From Shinisaurus crocodilurus (lineage: Eukaryota; Chordata; Lepidosauria; Squamata; Shinisauridae): DNA of 64,000 bases. The DNA lies in assembly GCA_021292165.1 (NCBI GenBank), contig CM037880.1:211248942-211312941 (forward strand), in the 5' to 3' direction. Both the position numbers and the translations under genes were made by a program. Under the pieces are notes generated by a model. That model had not been told where the DNA came from, did not search any database, and saw only the letters and a program-made list of their open reading frames with translations. Position 1 is the stretch's first letter. Each line of letters begins with the position of its first letter. This document shows positions 1 to 10,352 of the stretch, in pieces.

Positions 1-100
1 TTTCCTCCCCAGTGGGCCTAGAGTGGCGCTCTCCCTGGTAAGCTTCCGGAGGCAGGCAAAGAGCTTCCTGTTCCGGCAGGCATTTGGGACTAGCCTGTGA
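1..100 (+). mobile_element. L2 LINE, end of ORF2
   Basis: The frame from base 17 to the TGA at 98-100 reads as the extreme C-terminus of an L2-type ORF2. It has a serine-leucine stretch, then SFRRQAKSFLFRQAF, the basic/aromatic tail usual for L2. The element enters from the left edge, so only its end is visible. The AT-rich palindrome follows where a 3' UTR would be expected. Confidence 0.65.
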
Positions 101-108
101 TGTGATGG

Positions 109-162
109 ATTGCTATGTTTTTAATTCATATATATATATATATGAATTAAAAACATAGCAAT
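109..162. repeat. Perfect 54-bp AT-rich palindrome
   Basis: Bases 109-135 are the exact reverse complement of 136-162, centred on an (AT)n run, with no spacer or mismatch. Bases 108 and 163 no longer pair. It lies just after the L2 stop codon. It could be a decayed foldback transposon end or an (AT)n tract extended by inverted duplication. Confidence 0.9.
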
Positions 163-640
163 GGGTTCTCTTGATGGGTTGCTTATGGTTAACAAGCCAT
201 TAGCACGGCTGGGTTCAGACAATCCGATAACTCACATTTCAACAAGAACCCACGGTTCAACAACAACTCACAGTCAACCCATACTCAACATGACACAACA
301 AGCTGCACCCAGGTGGGTAATTAGGCAAATGGTGCCGGGCATGTGCTGAAGCTTAAACAAGCCACCATGACTTGTTTATGCCATGGTGAACATGCAAACC
401 GGGTCAATGTGTGTGTGGGAAGAAATTGGCAGGTTAGTACTAGAAGAAGAGGCCTCTAATAGCCCAGACCTATGCTCTTCCCAGCAACATCTGTAGAGCA
501 TAGGAAAATGTATGGCAAGGTTTCCACTGAAAACTCATTGGGACCTAGCCTCACCCCAACATTGGTGCATAAACACATCTGCTGTACCTGTGGTGGTCCA
601 ATCCCTAAATCTTCTAGCTTTTTAGCTGAAAAAGCTGAAT
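163..640. other. Unassigned AT-balanced sequence
   Basis: No recognised gene or repeat boundary. Several short near-repeats of the type AACAAGCCA/AACCCA occur around 190-400, which could reflect an old transposon, but no terminal repeats or target-site duplication could be placed. Confidence 0.3.
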
Positions 641-768
641 AAAAGTGTCTAATGGCACAATCCTATGACAGAACTTGCATGCTTTTTTCTGGCCTTTTCT
701 GGCCTGTTTTCTGTCTAAACATGTGTAGGATTGTGCCTTAGATAGATAAATAGATGTCTACATAGCAT

Positions 769-770
<2 letters not shown>

Positions 771-800
<30 letters not shown>
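771..800. repeat. (AC)n microsatellite
   Basis: Fifteen uninterrupted AC dinucleotides. The flanks (650-745) carry the word ATTGTGCC and its complement-like partner GGCACAATCC, the ends of a short dispersed repeat that recurs elsewhere in the window. Confidence 0.95.
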
Positions 801-803
<3 letters not shown>

Positions 804-1084
804 CTGTTTATAATGCCTGGTCTATGGCTCCAGAATGCACTGGTAGAATAATTGAGGCTGCAGATTGAATTGCAGCTACTTCAGACTCCAGGAGAGGGGA
901 ATCACATTTTTAATGCTTCCCTCTGTTTAAAACTCACTGCAAATAGAAAACCAACATAGCAGGCAAAGGGCTGTTTGCTTTTTTTTTTTAATGAGGGGAG
1001 CACTGAATGTCGGAACCAATCAAAAGTACATTCATCATCTGAGGTGGCCCAGTCCATTCTATCACCTCATTTTGTAGGCCACGG

Positions 1085-1180
1085 ATGGGAACACACGGTC
1101 CTCCAGATGTTGACAGACTGCAACTCCCATCAGCCCTCACCACTGGCTATGCTGGCCAGGGCTGATGGTAGTTTCCCTGA
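1085..1180. mobile_element. hAT-type foldback MITE, degraded copy
   Basis: Carries the CTCCAGATGTTG and ACTCCCATCAGCCC motifs followed by GCTGGCCAGGGCTGATGG, the same order as in the intact hAT foldbacks of this window. Terminal repeats and the 8-bp duplication are not recoverable, so this is a fragment. Confidence 0.55.
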
Positions 1181-1439
1181 CGTAGACCCATGCCACATAG
1201 GAGAGAAGGTTGTGATAGATAAATAAATATAGGACAAGAGGAACCTTCCCACAAATGTTGCAGGATGGAGTGCTCCTGTTCAGGGTTCCAGCCAGCCATG
1301 CCCTCTTCCAACGATACTCCATTCCATCCCTCCTCCTGGTTTTCCCTCTGTGTCCCTCATCAATCATTCCATGCCTACTGAGCATGTTCAGTGCTGTTTT
1401 GGGGGTCACCCCCCCATTAGAGGTTCCCCCCCTAAATAT

Positions 1440-1600
1440 TTTTAATAGCCAGTCAGTTTATTTATATACCACCTTTTCCATGAATGCAGTGTACTCAAAA
1501 TGGCTCATAAAAAAGGCAAATACAACAATAGCCCTAATAAATCATAAAGATTATAACACCACTGCAATATAACATTGGCAGCTCAACAATTAGCAGTTCA
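1440..1600 (-). mobile_element. LINE 3' tail, L2-like
   Basis: The block TTTATATACCACCTTTTCC followed by an A-rich stretch resembles the inverse of the 'CGCC...TTTATATA' tails that end L2-like copies elsewhere in this window. There is no coding remnant. Low confidence. Confidence 0.35.
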
Positions 1601-1854
1601 TTTAAAGCATATCAAAAGTCTGAGTATAAGAGATACGGATAGTCACGTGATGTATTTCCAGCACCAAAAAAACACCAACTTTATATCCATGTTAAGCAGC
1701 CCATTTGGCAGTTCATCATATTAAGAGACCTAACAATAGGATGCCCAGCCCAGATCAAATGAACAGCAGGAAATGAATAGAAGACAAAACTGAACTCCTC
1801 ATGACAGCAAAATTAACTGCTGCTAGACAAAGCCAAGACTACTATATCCCTATA

Positions 1855-2212
1855 CAGGGGTGAAGAACCTGAGGTCCAGCACCAAATCCAACCCACTTGG
1901 CTCCCCATCTGCCCCCAAGGGTTTCCCAGATGTCCACACACCCTTCCCCTTCCACTGGTCCCACTCCTTTCCTCCAACCACTGATAGTTTGGTGGTTCCC
2001 CAGCTTTTGTGCAGTTTTCTCCCCATTTTAAAGGATTGAAATGCCTCTCCTAAGGCTCAGTTACTGGCCGGAAGCTAAAATACGCCAGCCTGTTTGGCAT
2101 GATTGGTCCTGCCCTTTTTGCCTTCACCCCACCTGCCACTGAAACATGGCCCCCGAGAGCTTCTGGGAAATGGAATTTGGACCTTGGGCTGAAAGACACT
2201 CAACACCCCAGA
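1855..2212. mobile_element. hAT-like non-autonomous element, 'family D' copy 1
   Basis: Starts CAGGGGTGAAGAACC and ends in CACCCCAG. The interior words TTTGTGCAG, GAAATGCCTCTCCT and GCCACTG recur in order at 33440-33690, 38669-39009 and (end only) 59110-59230, which defines a dispersed family of about 340 bp. No convincing target-site duplication is left in this copy. Confidence 0.6.
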
Positions 2213-2716
2213 CATACACAAACACAACTAAAATGTCCACTGATAAGCCCTCCCTGCCCCACATTTGTGCTAGATGGGACCCCCCCCCCCGGGATCCCAG
2301 CTCTAGCCCCTACAGAGAAGGCACCCCAACCCCCAGAAAGCATGTCAGACTGCCCACCCTCCAGCAATAGTAACCGGCTCTCTTCTCACCAAGATCCTGA
2401 GAGAAGGAAGGGCAACCTCATGGCAACTCCCATCTTGGCTGGCTGACAGTGGCTGTAGGCAGCAGAGCCCCAAGAGAGGCAAGGTGGAGAAAGCCTCTCC
2501 CCTGGAAGATGTCCTCAATAAAGGATACAGTGCTAGAGGCAGCACAACAGCCTGTGCACACAAAAGTAGCTCCAAGACTGGTGACAATCTTTGTACTTCT
2601 GCAAACCCTGAGGTGCTCCTGATGCTTGCCTCCTGTGCATGAATGGTGCCATATTGGCTACATAAGAATCCACCTATGTAAGAATCCACACAGAGCTTGT
2701 GATCAGCATACATCAG

Positions 2717-2846
2717 CCTTCCCCGAACTGGTGCCCTCCAGATGCTTTGGTCTTCAACTCCCATCAGCCCCAGGGAGCATGGCCCATGGTCAGGAATACT
2801 GGAAGATGTAGACCAACACATCTGGAGGGCACCCAGATGTTGGGGG
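2717..2846. mobile_element. hAT-type foldback MITE
   Basis: Begins with CCTTCCCCGAACTGGTGCCC and closes with the complementary GGGCACCCAGATGTTGGGG. The centre holds ACTCCCATCAGCCCCAGG. Imperfect pairing shows an old copy. It abuts the next MITE with only about 14 bp between them. Confidence 0.65.
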
Positions 2847-2860
2847 AGGCCAGTGTGCAT

Positions 2861-2997
2861 CAGGAGTGGGGAACTTCTGGCTCTCCAGATGTTGTTGGAC
2901 TCCCAATTCCATTGGCTTCCGCTGGTGTGGCCAATAGTCAGGGATGATGGGAGATTGAGTACAACAAGATCTGGAGGCCCACAGGTTCCCCACCCCG
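2861..2997. mobile_element. hAT-type foldback MITE with target-site duplication
   Basis: Terminal repeats CAGGAGTGGGGAAC and GTTCCCCACCCCG pair across 137 bp. The flanks GTGTGCAT (2853-2860) and GTATGCAT (2998-3005) agree at 7 of 8 positions, the 8-bp duplication expected for hAT. It is too short to encode a transposase, so it was mobilised in trans. Confidence 0.75.
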
Positions 2998-3005
2998 GTA
3001 TGCAT

Positions 3006-4240
3006 GATACGCTTTTGAGAAGCGTAAGGAGGGACAAATCCACATGTGCAAAAGAGACTTTCGCAGCGCACACCCCAACCCCAGTATCGCAAGCTGCTTT
3101 AAAAATAAATTAGTCATTGAGTCTGAAGACGGTAGGCATGAAAGCCTACTCCTTAGACTGTAAGCATAAAGACATTCATTTTCGTCAGACAGCCCAGTTG
3201 GCCTGGAGACCCACGAGGCAATCGCATTGTGAGAGTCCACAGCAGTGACGACGCAGCTTTTCAAAGTTTTATTCATCACTTGCAGTACAATAGCAAGACG
3301 TCTTATTCAGAGAGAGAGAGCAACAGCCATTTGTATCCTCATCTACTCCTCCTTCAACCTGGAGGGCTCAGCATTTCAGATTAAATGATCTGAACACACA
3401 CCGGGTGCAATACATCCTCCGGACTGTAAACCGCCTGTCGCTATTTGAGTCATTGACCACTTTCGAGTCCCTGTCCTCTCGAGGAACAGGATTCTCAGGG
3501 CAAGATTGACTGAGCCACACATTTTAGATATTTTTAAGACATTCAATTTGTTTAAATCTAGTTCCAGATTCAAGACTACATTCTAGCTGGATCCAATGCA
3601 AAAAAATACATGTGCACGTGCACACACAGCACACTACATCAGCCCAGATCCAAATATGTTATAACATTTGTACCAGGTTAACTATCAGAGCTACACCCCC
3701 TCCACCTCCCCAAAAGAATCCTGGGAATTGTAGTTTGGTGAGGATGCTGAGATCCCAACATTCAATATCCCCTAGTCCCCTCTCACAAGACTAGATGTTA
3801 CCCTGAGAGCTTCAGCTTTGACAACTTGTAAACTGAATGAATAATAATAATAATGTAACTACAGTTTCCAGGGTTTTGCGACCCTTTGCTTGTACTGACT
3901 AGGGATGTACTCTAATAGCAGCTCAGTGGAACACCCGTGTTCAGAAGGAGTATACCTCCAGCTGCTATGTACAGAACACAGAGGAAGAGCATCAACCTTA
4001 TCTGTTTGGGAGTGCTTAAAGGTATTTGGTTGGCCATCTTTGGAAAGAAAATGGTGGACTAGATGGAGCCAGGATACTTAAGATAATGCTCGTTCTCATC
4101 CCCTACTGGCTTGTTCAGTTGCTGTGCTCATCAGGAGATACCCTACTAGTGGTACCCATTTTTCAGAGTATCAGTCCATCACGGCTCGGAATTGGACCTT
4201 GAAGAAACAATCCAGCAAGGCTGCCCATAACCCTCCAAAT
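3006..4240. other. No gene recognised
   Basis: Short open frames overlap on both strands without protein similarity, codon structure or splice context. An (ATA)n run lies at 3840-3855, and TAGGGATGT at 3901 hints at the end of a TAGGGATG-family element. Nothing else can be supported. Confidence 0.4.
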
Positions 4241-4255
4241 TCAGAGGATTACTGG

Positions 4256-4589
4256 CAGGGCCGGTGCAAGGCAGTTTGGTGCCCTAGGCAAGATCAGATA
4301 TTTAGGGGGGGGGGCTTCCCACTTGAGCCTCCCTCCCTCCAGCTCTATGCGGCATATGCCCATTATGAAATAAAAGTCAATTGGCAAAACCTAAAAAAAA
4401 TATTGGAGGGAGTTGGAGGGGATCGAAGCAAATTGCGTCTACTACAAGTCAAGATATGATTGGTAAAACAAACTTGGTAAAATACGCATTTTAGCGCTGT
4501 ATTTTTTTTTCCAAGGCGTTTCTGGCGCCCCCTTTAGCCCTGCGCCCTAGGCAGCTGCCTAGTTGGCCTAACTGGTAGCACCGGCCCCG
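4256..4589. mobile_element. Non-autonomous hAT element, CAGGGCCGG ends
   Basis: The 334-bp element starts CAGGGCCGGTGC and ends GCACCGGCCCCG. Subterminal GCCCTAGGCA words occur in inverted orientation near both ends. The flanks ATTACTGG (4248-4255) and ATTACGGG (4590-4597) match at 7 of 8 bases. Ends and duplication length fit hAT. There is no transposase frame. Confidence 0.8.
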
Positions 4590-4792
4590 ATTACGGGCAT
4601 CCTATGCAGGGCGAGAGGAGCACAGAGGTGCTCCTCCCAACCTGTAAATCAGCTAGACGGCTGATTTCAGCCATCTAAATTCAGCATTTCAGAGGGGGGA
4701 GGGAAGGAGGCCTGGAGCACCTCCAGGATAGGTCGTATCTTGGCAGCAATTGTCTCCTCCCCTCCCTGCCCCATGGAATGCCCCCTTTACCC

Positions 4793-4928
4793 ATCTCCAA
4801 GGTCGCTCTTACGACCTTGGAGATGCAGCCGATGCAGTTCTTTCCATTCTGGCTGCAGAGGGAGAGGGTACTCTGAGTGTGGATCCCCAGCTCCGAGGTC
4901 AGAGCTGTTTTCCGACCTCGGAGCTGGG
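4793..4928. repeat. Two adjacent short hairpins
   Basis: Hairpin 1 has 13-bp perfect arms (4793-4805 with 4812-4824, loop 6). Hairpin 2 has 15-bp perfect arms (4886-4900 with 4914-4928, loop 13). The second arm word CTCAGAGCTGGGAATC returns in altered form near 63340, so this is probably part of a dispersed transposon and not a regulatory RNA. Confidence 0.75.
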
Positions 4929-4959
4929 AATCTGAAGGGACTGGGTGAGCGGGTGGTGC

Positions 4960-5720
4960 AAGAGATCATTAGGATTCTCTGAGCATCGTCTCATTGCTCA
5001 TCTCATGTCATCATCCCAATTCCCGTTTGTGTTTGCGAGTGCTGCTCGCGAACAGGAGATTTGTGCACATCAAGCAGTGATCGAATGGGAGATTTCCTGC
5101 CAATGTCCCAAAAATGTCACAAATTTCCTCCATAGGCTAAAGTGGGGCTGATTCACTCTATTGAGAAAATGTGCACAAAATTAGGAAATTTGCACAAATT
5201 GAACTGGGAACAAGACAAATGCAAGTACGTGTTTGACAATTCGCTATTTTGGGGGGCTGACACTTGCTCATGCTCATGCTCGCATTCAGGGCTTTGAGCA
5301 GGGCATGCTGGCATGTTTTGCAAGCAAAAACAAAATCCTCATACGTTCCTATTCACAACATCCTCTAGCAATTCATTCTCTAGCACAAGAGCGCTTTGTG
5401 AAAAGAGAAAACTAGTTGGAAGAAATTGCATTACTCTTATAAAAACTCTTTTGCCCATCCCCCCCTGGTCAAAATCCCTTGGATGTTTTGACTAAGAAGG
5501 AGCCTCCCAAAAAAACCTTCTCATTTTACCTTTGGTGAAATCTTGGGCTGCTGGAGACCCTTGGTGAGAGTTCTCCTGTTTCTGTGCAATTATTTTGGCT
5601 TCCTTCAGCATCCACCAAGTGCTTCCTGATGAGGGTTTTATTGCCCTGCAAAAGAAATCATCTTCCACTCGTAGTCCTCTCATGTTTTTCTACAACTTCA
5701 TCCATTTTTTTCTTACAGCA
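4960..5720. other. Unassigned, with TGCACAAAT-rich patch
   Basis: No gene recognised. Bases 5160-5225 contain TGTGCACAAAAT and TTTGCACAAATT words like those in the interiors of the TAGGGATG-ended elements at 8634, 16091 and 27851, so an eroded relative is likely here. Confidence 0.35.
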
Positions 5721-5725
5721 GAAAA

Positions 5726-5941
5726 TTTTATTTATTTATTTATTTATTTATATCCCCGCCTTTTTTCCTGCAAGGAACCCAAGGCGGCTTACATAATCCT
5801 CCTCCTCCTCTCCATTTTATCCTCACAACAACCCTGTGAGGTAGGTTAGGCTGAGAGTCAGTGACTGGCCCAAAGTCACCCAGTGAGTTTCATGGCTGAG
5901 CGGGGACTAGAACCCAGATCTCCTGAGTCCCAGTCCAACAC
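5726..5941 (-). mobile_element. Sauria-type SINE, 5'-truncated
   Basis: Read on the minus strand it runs from the body motif GGGTGACTTTGGGCCAGTCA through CCTCACAGGGTTGTTGTGAGG to the tail GGCGGGGATATAAATAAAT. The tRNA-like head with box A is missing beyond about 5941. The body matches the fuller copies at 27563, 43821 and 34243. Confidence 0.85.
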
Positions 5942-5944
5942 AAA

Positions 5945-6400
5945 AAAAAAGGAATAGCTGCACAGTGCCCTCTGACTGCTAGTACTAGGAGCCCTCCATC
6001 TGGACGCACCCTCAGATACTTTGCCTGAGGAGGAACCCCAAATATGTTCTGAATATTGCTCAATGCTAAATATAAGAGGCAACTCTAGATAACCTTTTGT
6101 ATGTCTTAAGCCTAGCATTTTCAGTGGGTGACACCCACATTTGTGTACTTTGAGAGAATCAGTATTTCATGTCTTCAGTCTGCTCATTTTAGAAATATCT
6201 TCTTTGGTTGCCTTCTTAGGGGGAAAGAATACTCATAGTTGTTGTGCTCAGACGGGCTCTTTGAAATAAGCATTTGGATGCAGATTAAGCTTAACATATG
6301 TAAGGTTTAATGTTCTGGTTCCCTTCTTTGTATACAGCCACAAGCAGACTTCCTATTCTTCCTTTCCCAATACCCCTTATCCTTCTAGTCCAGTATAAAT
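5945..6400. other. Nothing recognised
   Basis: Ordinary sequence with no supported gene, repeat or structural feature. Confidence 0.4.
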
Positions 6401-6406
6401 TCAGGG

Positions 6407-7231
6407 TTGGACAAGCCTGTAATTAACCAAGGACATTTTGAAATCCTGGCCTGGATCAGGAAATGGATCTACCACAAACATTTTCTCTATTTTGGCAGCT
6501 ATCTTTCTGTTACAGCTAACATTGACACTGAAATCCAGCATCGTTTGAGCTCCGCAAGTGCCGCATTTTCTCAAATGAAGTGTAGAGTGTTCGAGGATCG
6601 GGATATCTGTAGGGAGACCAAAACTCTGGTTTATAAAGCCACTGTATTACCAACTTTATTGTATGCCTGCGAAACATGGACTATCTATAAATGCCATTTC
6701 CATCTCCTTGAAAGATTTCATCAACGTTGCCTCCAGAAAATCCTGCAAATTACTTCGGAAGATAGGCGAACAAATGTCAGTGTACTGGAAGAAGCAAAGA
6801 CTACTAGCATTGAAAAAATGATCCTTCAACGCCAACTTCAATGGACCGGTCATGTTGTTCGAATGTCTGACTGCCGTCTCCCAAAGCAGTTACTTTATTC
6901 CCAACTCAAGGATGGAAAGCAGAATATCGGTGGTCAGTATAAGAGGTTTAAAGATGTTCTTAAGGCTAATCTAAAAAAATGCAATATAAACATCGAAAAC
7001 TGAGAAGCTCTGGCCCATGAACGATCTAAGTGGAGGTTGACCTTTCACAAAGGTTCCATGGACTTTGAAGAAGCCCGAGTGCAAGGTGAAAGGGAGAAAC
7101 TTGCTAAGTGAAAAGCACATCAAATGAATCCTTTACAGGACCACCTTCCATCTGGTAACCTGTGTCCTCACTGTGGGAAGCTGTGTGGATCTAGAATTGG
7201 CCTCCACAGTCACTTACGGACCCATCGCTAG
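6407..7231 (+). pseudogene. LINE ORF2 C-terminal region with zinc finger, broken
   Basis: An open frame of 198 codons continues in the same frame to the TAG at 7229 if two TGA codons (7001 and 7109) are read through. Visible order: FGSYLS; TKTLVYKATVLPTLLYACETWT; HLLERFHQRCLQKIL; ILQRQLQWTGHVVRM; LAHERSKWR; and finally a C2H2 finger CPHCGK...HSHLRTH. This is the region after the polymerase palm in non-LTR reverse transcriptases of the RTE/RTE-X-like sort; I cannot fix the clade. The first TGA stands where relatives have Trp and the second where Arg is likely, so both look like point mutations. The A/T-rich stretch 7240-7345 is probably the 3' UTR. The catalytic domain is absent upstream, so this is a 5'-truncated insertion. 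Confidence 0.75.
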
Positions 7232-7564
7232 AGTCTACACATTTTTTTTAGAATTTCCTCTTTTTATAATTTTCTTTTTGTAATTTTTTATCCTAGAAGA
7301 CAATCTTACTCGGTCACGAGTGATCGCCTACTCACTCACTCAGCAGCATATGAAACTACCTCATAGCACTGAGCCCGCTAATCCTGTCGAATTTGACTGA
7401 CAGCAGCCCTCAAGGGTTTGGCCTGTGGTCTTTCCCAACCCTGCCACCTGAATTCCTTTTATCTGGAAAACCTGGGGATTGCACCAGGGATCTTCTGATT
7501 GGAATGTACTGTGTCCCTAAGCAAAGCCTGCTCTGCTGCTAATCTTTATTTTGGGGGAGGGGGG

Positions 7565-8160
7565 TGATGAGATTTTTCTTTTCTTTTTTTAATTGAATAA
7601 AGTATGAAATGAAAATAGATAGGAGATACATTATATGACATATATGTAGAGATACTATACCAGATAAAACACCATATATCTGGATAACCATTGTGAAATT
7701 TAACATTCCAATGTGTCCTGGATCAACGCTTGGTCAGAAAAAGCTTGATCAAAATCCATATTTTGCCAGCCAAAACTAGGAGTTATTGGAGTATTTCAGT
7801 GAGATACTACAGCCTTCCCCAAGCTAGTCCCCCCCCCCAGATGTGTTGGACCATGCTGGCTGAGGATGATGAGAGTTATAGTCCTGTACATCTGGACTAC
7901 AGGTTAAGGAATGCTGCTATAGGCTGTCTAATTGAAGTGAGTAGGCCTTTAACCAGCTCTGGATCTTCCTCCATGATCCGATTTTGCAAATATCGCAGAA
8001 GTGCCACTTCTGAAGTTTACATAATGTCATCTCCAGCAACATCTTTTATTATTTCCAATACTTCTTCCCTAAAAGGCTTTATCAATGGGCAATTCCAGAA
8101 AACACGCAAGAGACCTTCCCCCAGCACTTCATACCTCCAACCGAGGGTTTTGCTTTCTTT
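7565..8160 (-). pseudogene. L1 LINE, end of ORF2 and 3' UTR
   Basis: On the minus strand, bases near 8140-7920 translate to a segment containing HVFWNCPLIKPFREEV, the 'cys-trp' motif region after the reverse transcriptase in L1 ORF2. A foldback MITE interrupts it at about 7806-7918, after which the frame is lost and sequence becomes AT-rich. It is a short dead fragment. The overlapping plus-strand frame is a shadow. Confidence 0.6.
7806..7918. mobile_element. hAT-type foldback MITE inside L1
   Basis: Carries CAGCCTTCCCCAAGCTAG at one end, CCAGATGTGTTGGACCATGCTGGC and ATGATGAGAGTTATAGTCC in the centre, and a decayed right end. The layout matches the 2717 and 40583 copies. It sits within L1-derived sequence and is therefore younger than the L1 insertion. 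No clear target-site duplication. Confidence 0.6.
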
Positions 8161-8190
8161 TTTCATGAGTATTAGTAAGAGTAGGAGTAG

Positions 8191-8240
<50 letters not shown>

Positions 8241-8267
8241 TTGATGATGAAGTTGATGATGATGTGA
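8191..8267. repeat. (GAT)n microsatellite
   Basis: About 16 near-perfect GAT units followed by interrupted GAT/GTT units. It produces acidic (plus) and poly-isoleucine (minus) open frames that are not genes. Confidence 0.95.
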
Positions 8268-8633
8268 GGTTCTATGTTGGCCTTCTTTTTGAAAACCTGT
8301 GTGTGAACCAATTCAGTCACTTTCAATAGATCCAGCTTAGCAGTGCTGCTTCCAGATGAACAAAAGAGATACAGAGAGCAAGTCCAGGTGCTCTTTCTTC
8401 ATTTTGAATCCTGGTGCTGTCATTCATTCTTTCATCCATCCAAGCATCCACCCTCCCTCTTTCCCAGCTGACACATCACTGACAGGTTGCTTGGCAACCT
8501 CTGAAGTTATCACTCTGCAAACGTTGGCCTCCTCCTTCCCCCATCTCTCCCCCCCCCATCTTTCTTCTCATTTTTTTTCTTTTTTTCTTTAATGGTCTAA
8601 AATAGGGCACATTTTCTTTTCCACATTCCTCTG

Positions 8634-9304
8634 TAGGGAGGTCAGAGAAATCCACAACAGATTCAAATGACTGCCAATTTCTATGAATCCAACCAGCGGA
8701 ATCTGCAGTGGACCGGCTTTTCTGGAGTCACACGGATTCCACAAACTTGTGGAGCAGTCTTTTTTACTTTCTGCAATTTTACACAAATTTAGTCGTAGAA
8801 AAATAAAAAAGAACTGACCAAAAATGTTCATTCCCCCCTCCCATAAACCAAAGTGTGAAAATGCACCGGGGGTGGGGGATTTGCACATTTTCAGAAGTGC
8901 AAATTTGAACAAGCATGAATTGGCACAAATGTGTATGAACATATTTATGCAAAGTCCAGTTCCATCCATGAGAAGATGATGGAACAAAAGGTGCCTGACA
9001 ATCCATGAAATGCAGGCAGAATGGATTAATGAAGTCTGTACAGTAATACCTTGGATTGCAAGTAACTTGGTCTGAGAGCGTTTTGCAAGACAAGCACATT
9101 TTTTTTAAAAAAATTGACTTGATAAATGAGCAAGGTCTTGCAATACAAGTAGTCGTAGGGATGTAACCGCTTGCCTCGAGCGGGCCGAAATCGGCCCCGC
9201 TCACGCCCGCCAGAGACTCGCTTTTATATAAGAGTGTTTTGGATTACAAGCATGGTTCCGGAACAAATTGTGCTTGCAATCCAAGGTATTACTGTATATC
9301 CCTA
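8634..9304. mobile_element. TAGGGATG-ended element ('family A') with nested MITE
   Basis: Begins TAGGGAGGTCAGAGAAATCC and ends TATATCCCTA. Its body words (ATCCAACCAGCGGAATCTG, GCAGTGGACC, GACAATCCATGAAA) recur at 17746-17930 and 42283-42592. A Tigger-like MITE has inserted at the TA close to the right end (9039/9295), splitting the terminal TACATCCCTA. There is no coding capacity. Superfamily not established; the TA at both ends would suit a TA-targeting DNA transposon. Confidence 0.65.
9041..9294. mobile_element. Tigger/pogo-like MITE, copy 1, with GC-rich replacement
   Basis: Terminal inverted repeats CAGTAATACCTTGGATTGCA and its complement at the right end, flanked by TA on each side (9039-9040, 9295-9296). 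These are hallmarks of Tc1/mariner-type Tigger MITEs. Compared with copies at 16311 and 21121, the central part (about 9154-9220) is replaced by GC-rich sequence starting TAGGGATGTAACC, which resembles the end of the GC-rich elements at 35108 and 37617. Confidence 0.85.
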
Positions 9305-9661
9305 TTCCTATGTCTTTATTTTGAACAGATATATTCTGTCTGAACATGTGGAGAAGCTAGTGATTTGTCAAAAGAAACCCCCCCAAAAAAAAGTCAATTT
9401 GGAACATTTCTTTAGGGTGATATCAAATGTGTAACACTTAGAAGTAGCATGTGAACATAGTAACATAAGAAGAGCCATGAGGGATGAGCCCAAGGGTCCG
9501 TCTAGTCTGGCGTTCAGTCAACACAGTGGCCAACCAGTTGCCCACGGGAAACCCACAAGCAGGACATGAGTGCAACAGCAACCTCCTGCCCATATTCCCC
9601 AGCAACTGGTGTACATAGGCATCCTGCCTCTGATACTGGAGGTAGCATATAGCCATCAGGA

Positions 9662-10345
9662 CTAGTAGCCACTGATAGCCTTCTCCTCCATGAATTTGTC
9701 CAATCCCCTTTTAAAGTCATCCAGAATGGTGGCCACCATTACGTCTTGTGGAAGTGAATCCCATAGTTTAACTATGTGCTGTGTGAAGAAGGACTTCCTT
9801 TTATCTGTCCTGAATCTCCCACCAATCAGCTTCATGGGATGACCCCATTGGGTTCTAGCATTATGAGAGAGGGAGAAAAATGTCTCCCTGTCCACTTTCT
9901 CCACACCATGCATAATTTTGTACACCTCTATCCTGTCTCCCCTTACTCGCCTTTTTTCTAAGCTAAACAGTCCCAACTGTGGTAGCTTTTCCTCATAGGG
10001 GAGTTCCTCCAGCCCCTTGATCATTTGAGTTGCCCTTTTCTGCACTTTTTCCATAGATTTGCATAAGGGCAGGATGATCTTGGCAGTTTTATTCTCAATT
10101 CCTTTCCTAATTATGCCTAACTCGGAGTTTGCCTTTTTCACAGCCGCTGCACGCTGGGTTGATATTTTCATCCAGCTGTCCACCACAACCCCAAGATCTC
10201 TTTCTTGGTCAGTCCCCACTAACTCAGATCCCATCAGATTATACTTGAAGTTGGGAAAAAAAAAATTGCCCCAAATGCATCACTTTACACTTGCTTCTAT
10301 TGAACTGCATTTGCCATTTTGATGCCCATTCTCCCAGTTTAGAGA
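9662..10345 (-). pseudogene. CR1 ORF2 C-terminal domain
   Basis: Reads through KVQKRATQMIKGLEELPYEE, then LGLFSLEKRRVRGDRIEVYK, TRTQ-like and FFTQHIVKLWDSLPQDV, ending FKRGLDKFMEE. This is the conserved C-terminal segment after the CR1 reverse transcriptase. The tripeptide order and length match the fragment at 24646-25219. It lost continuity with the polymerase domain near 10250-10350 by a frameshift. Confidence 0.85.
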
Positions 10346-10352
10346 GATCTTT

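Noticed and set aside
7730..8329. 199-codon frame with an acidic run
   Set aside because: The acidic run is the (GAT)n microsatellite and the rest overlaps minus-strand L1 sequence and a MITE.
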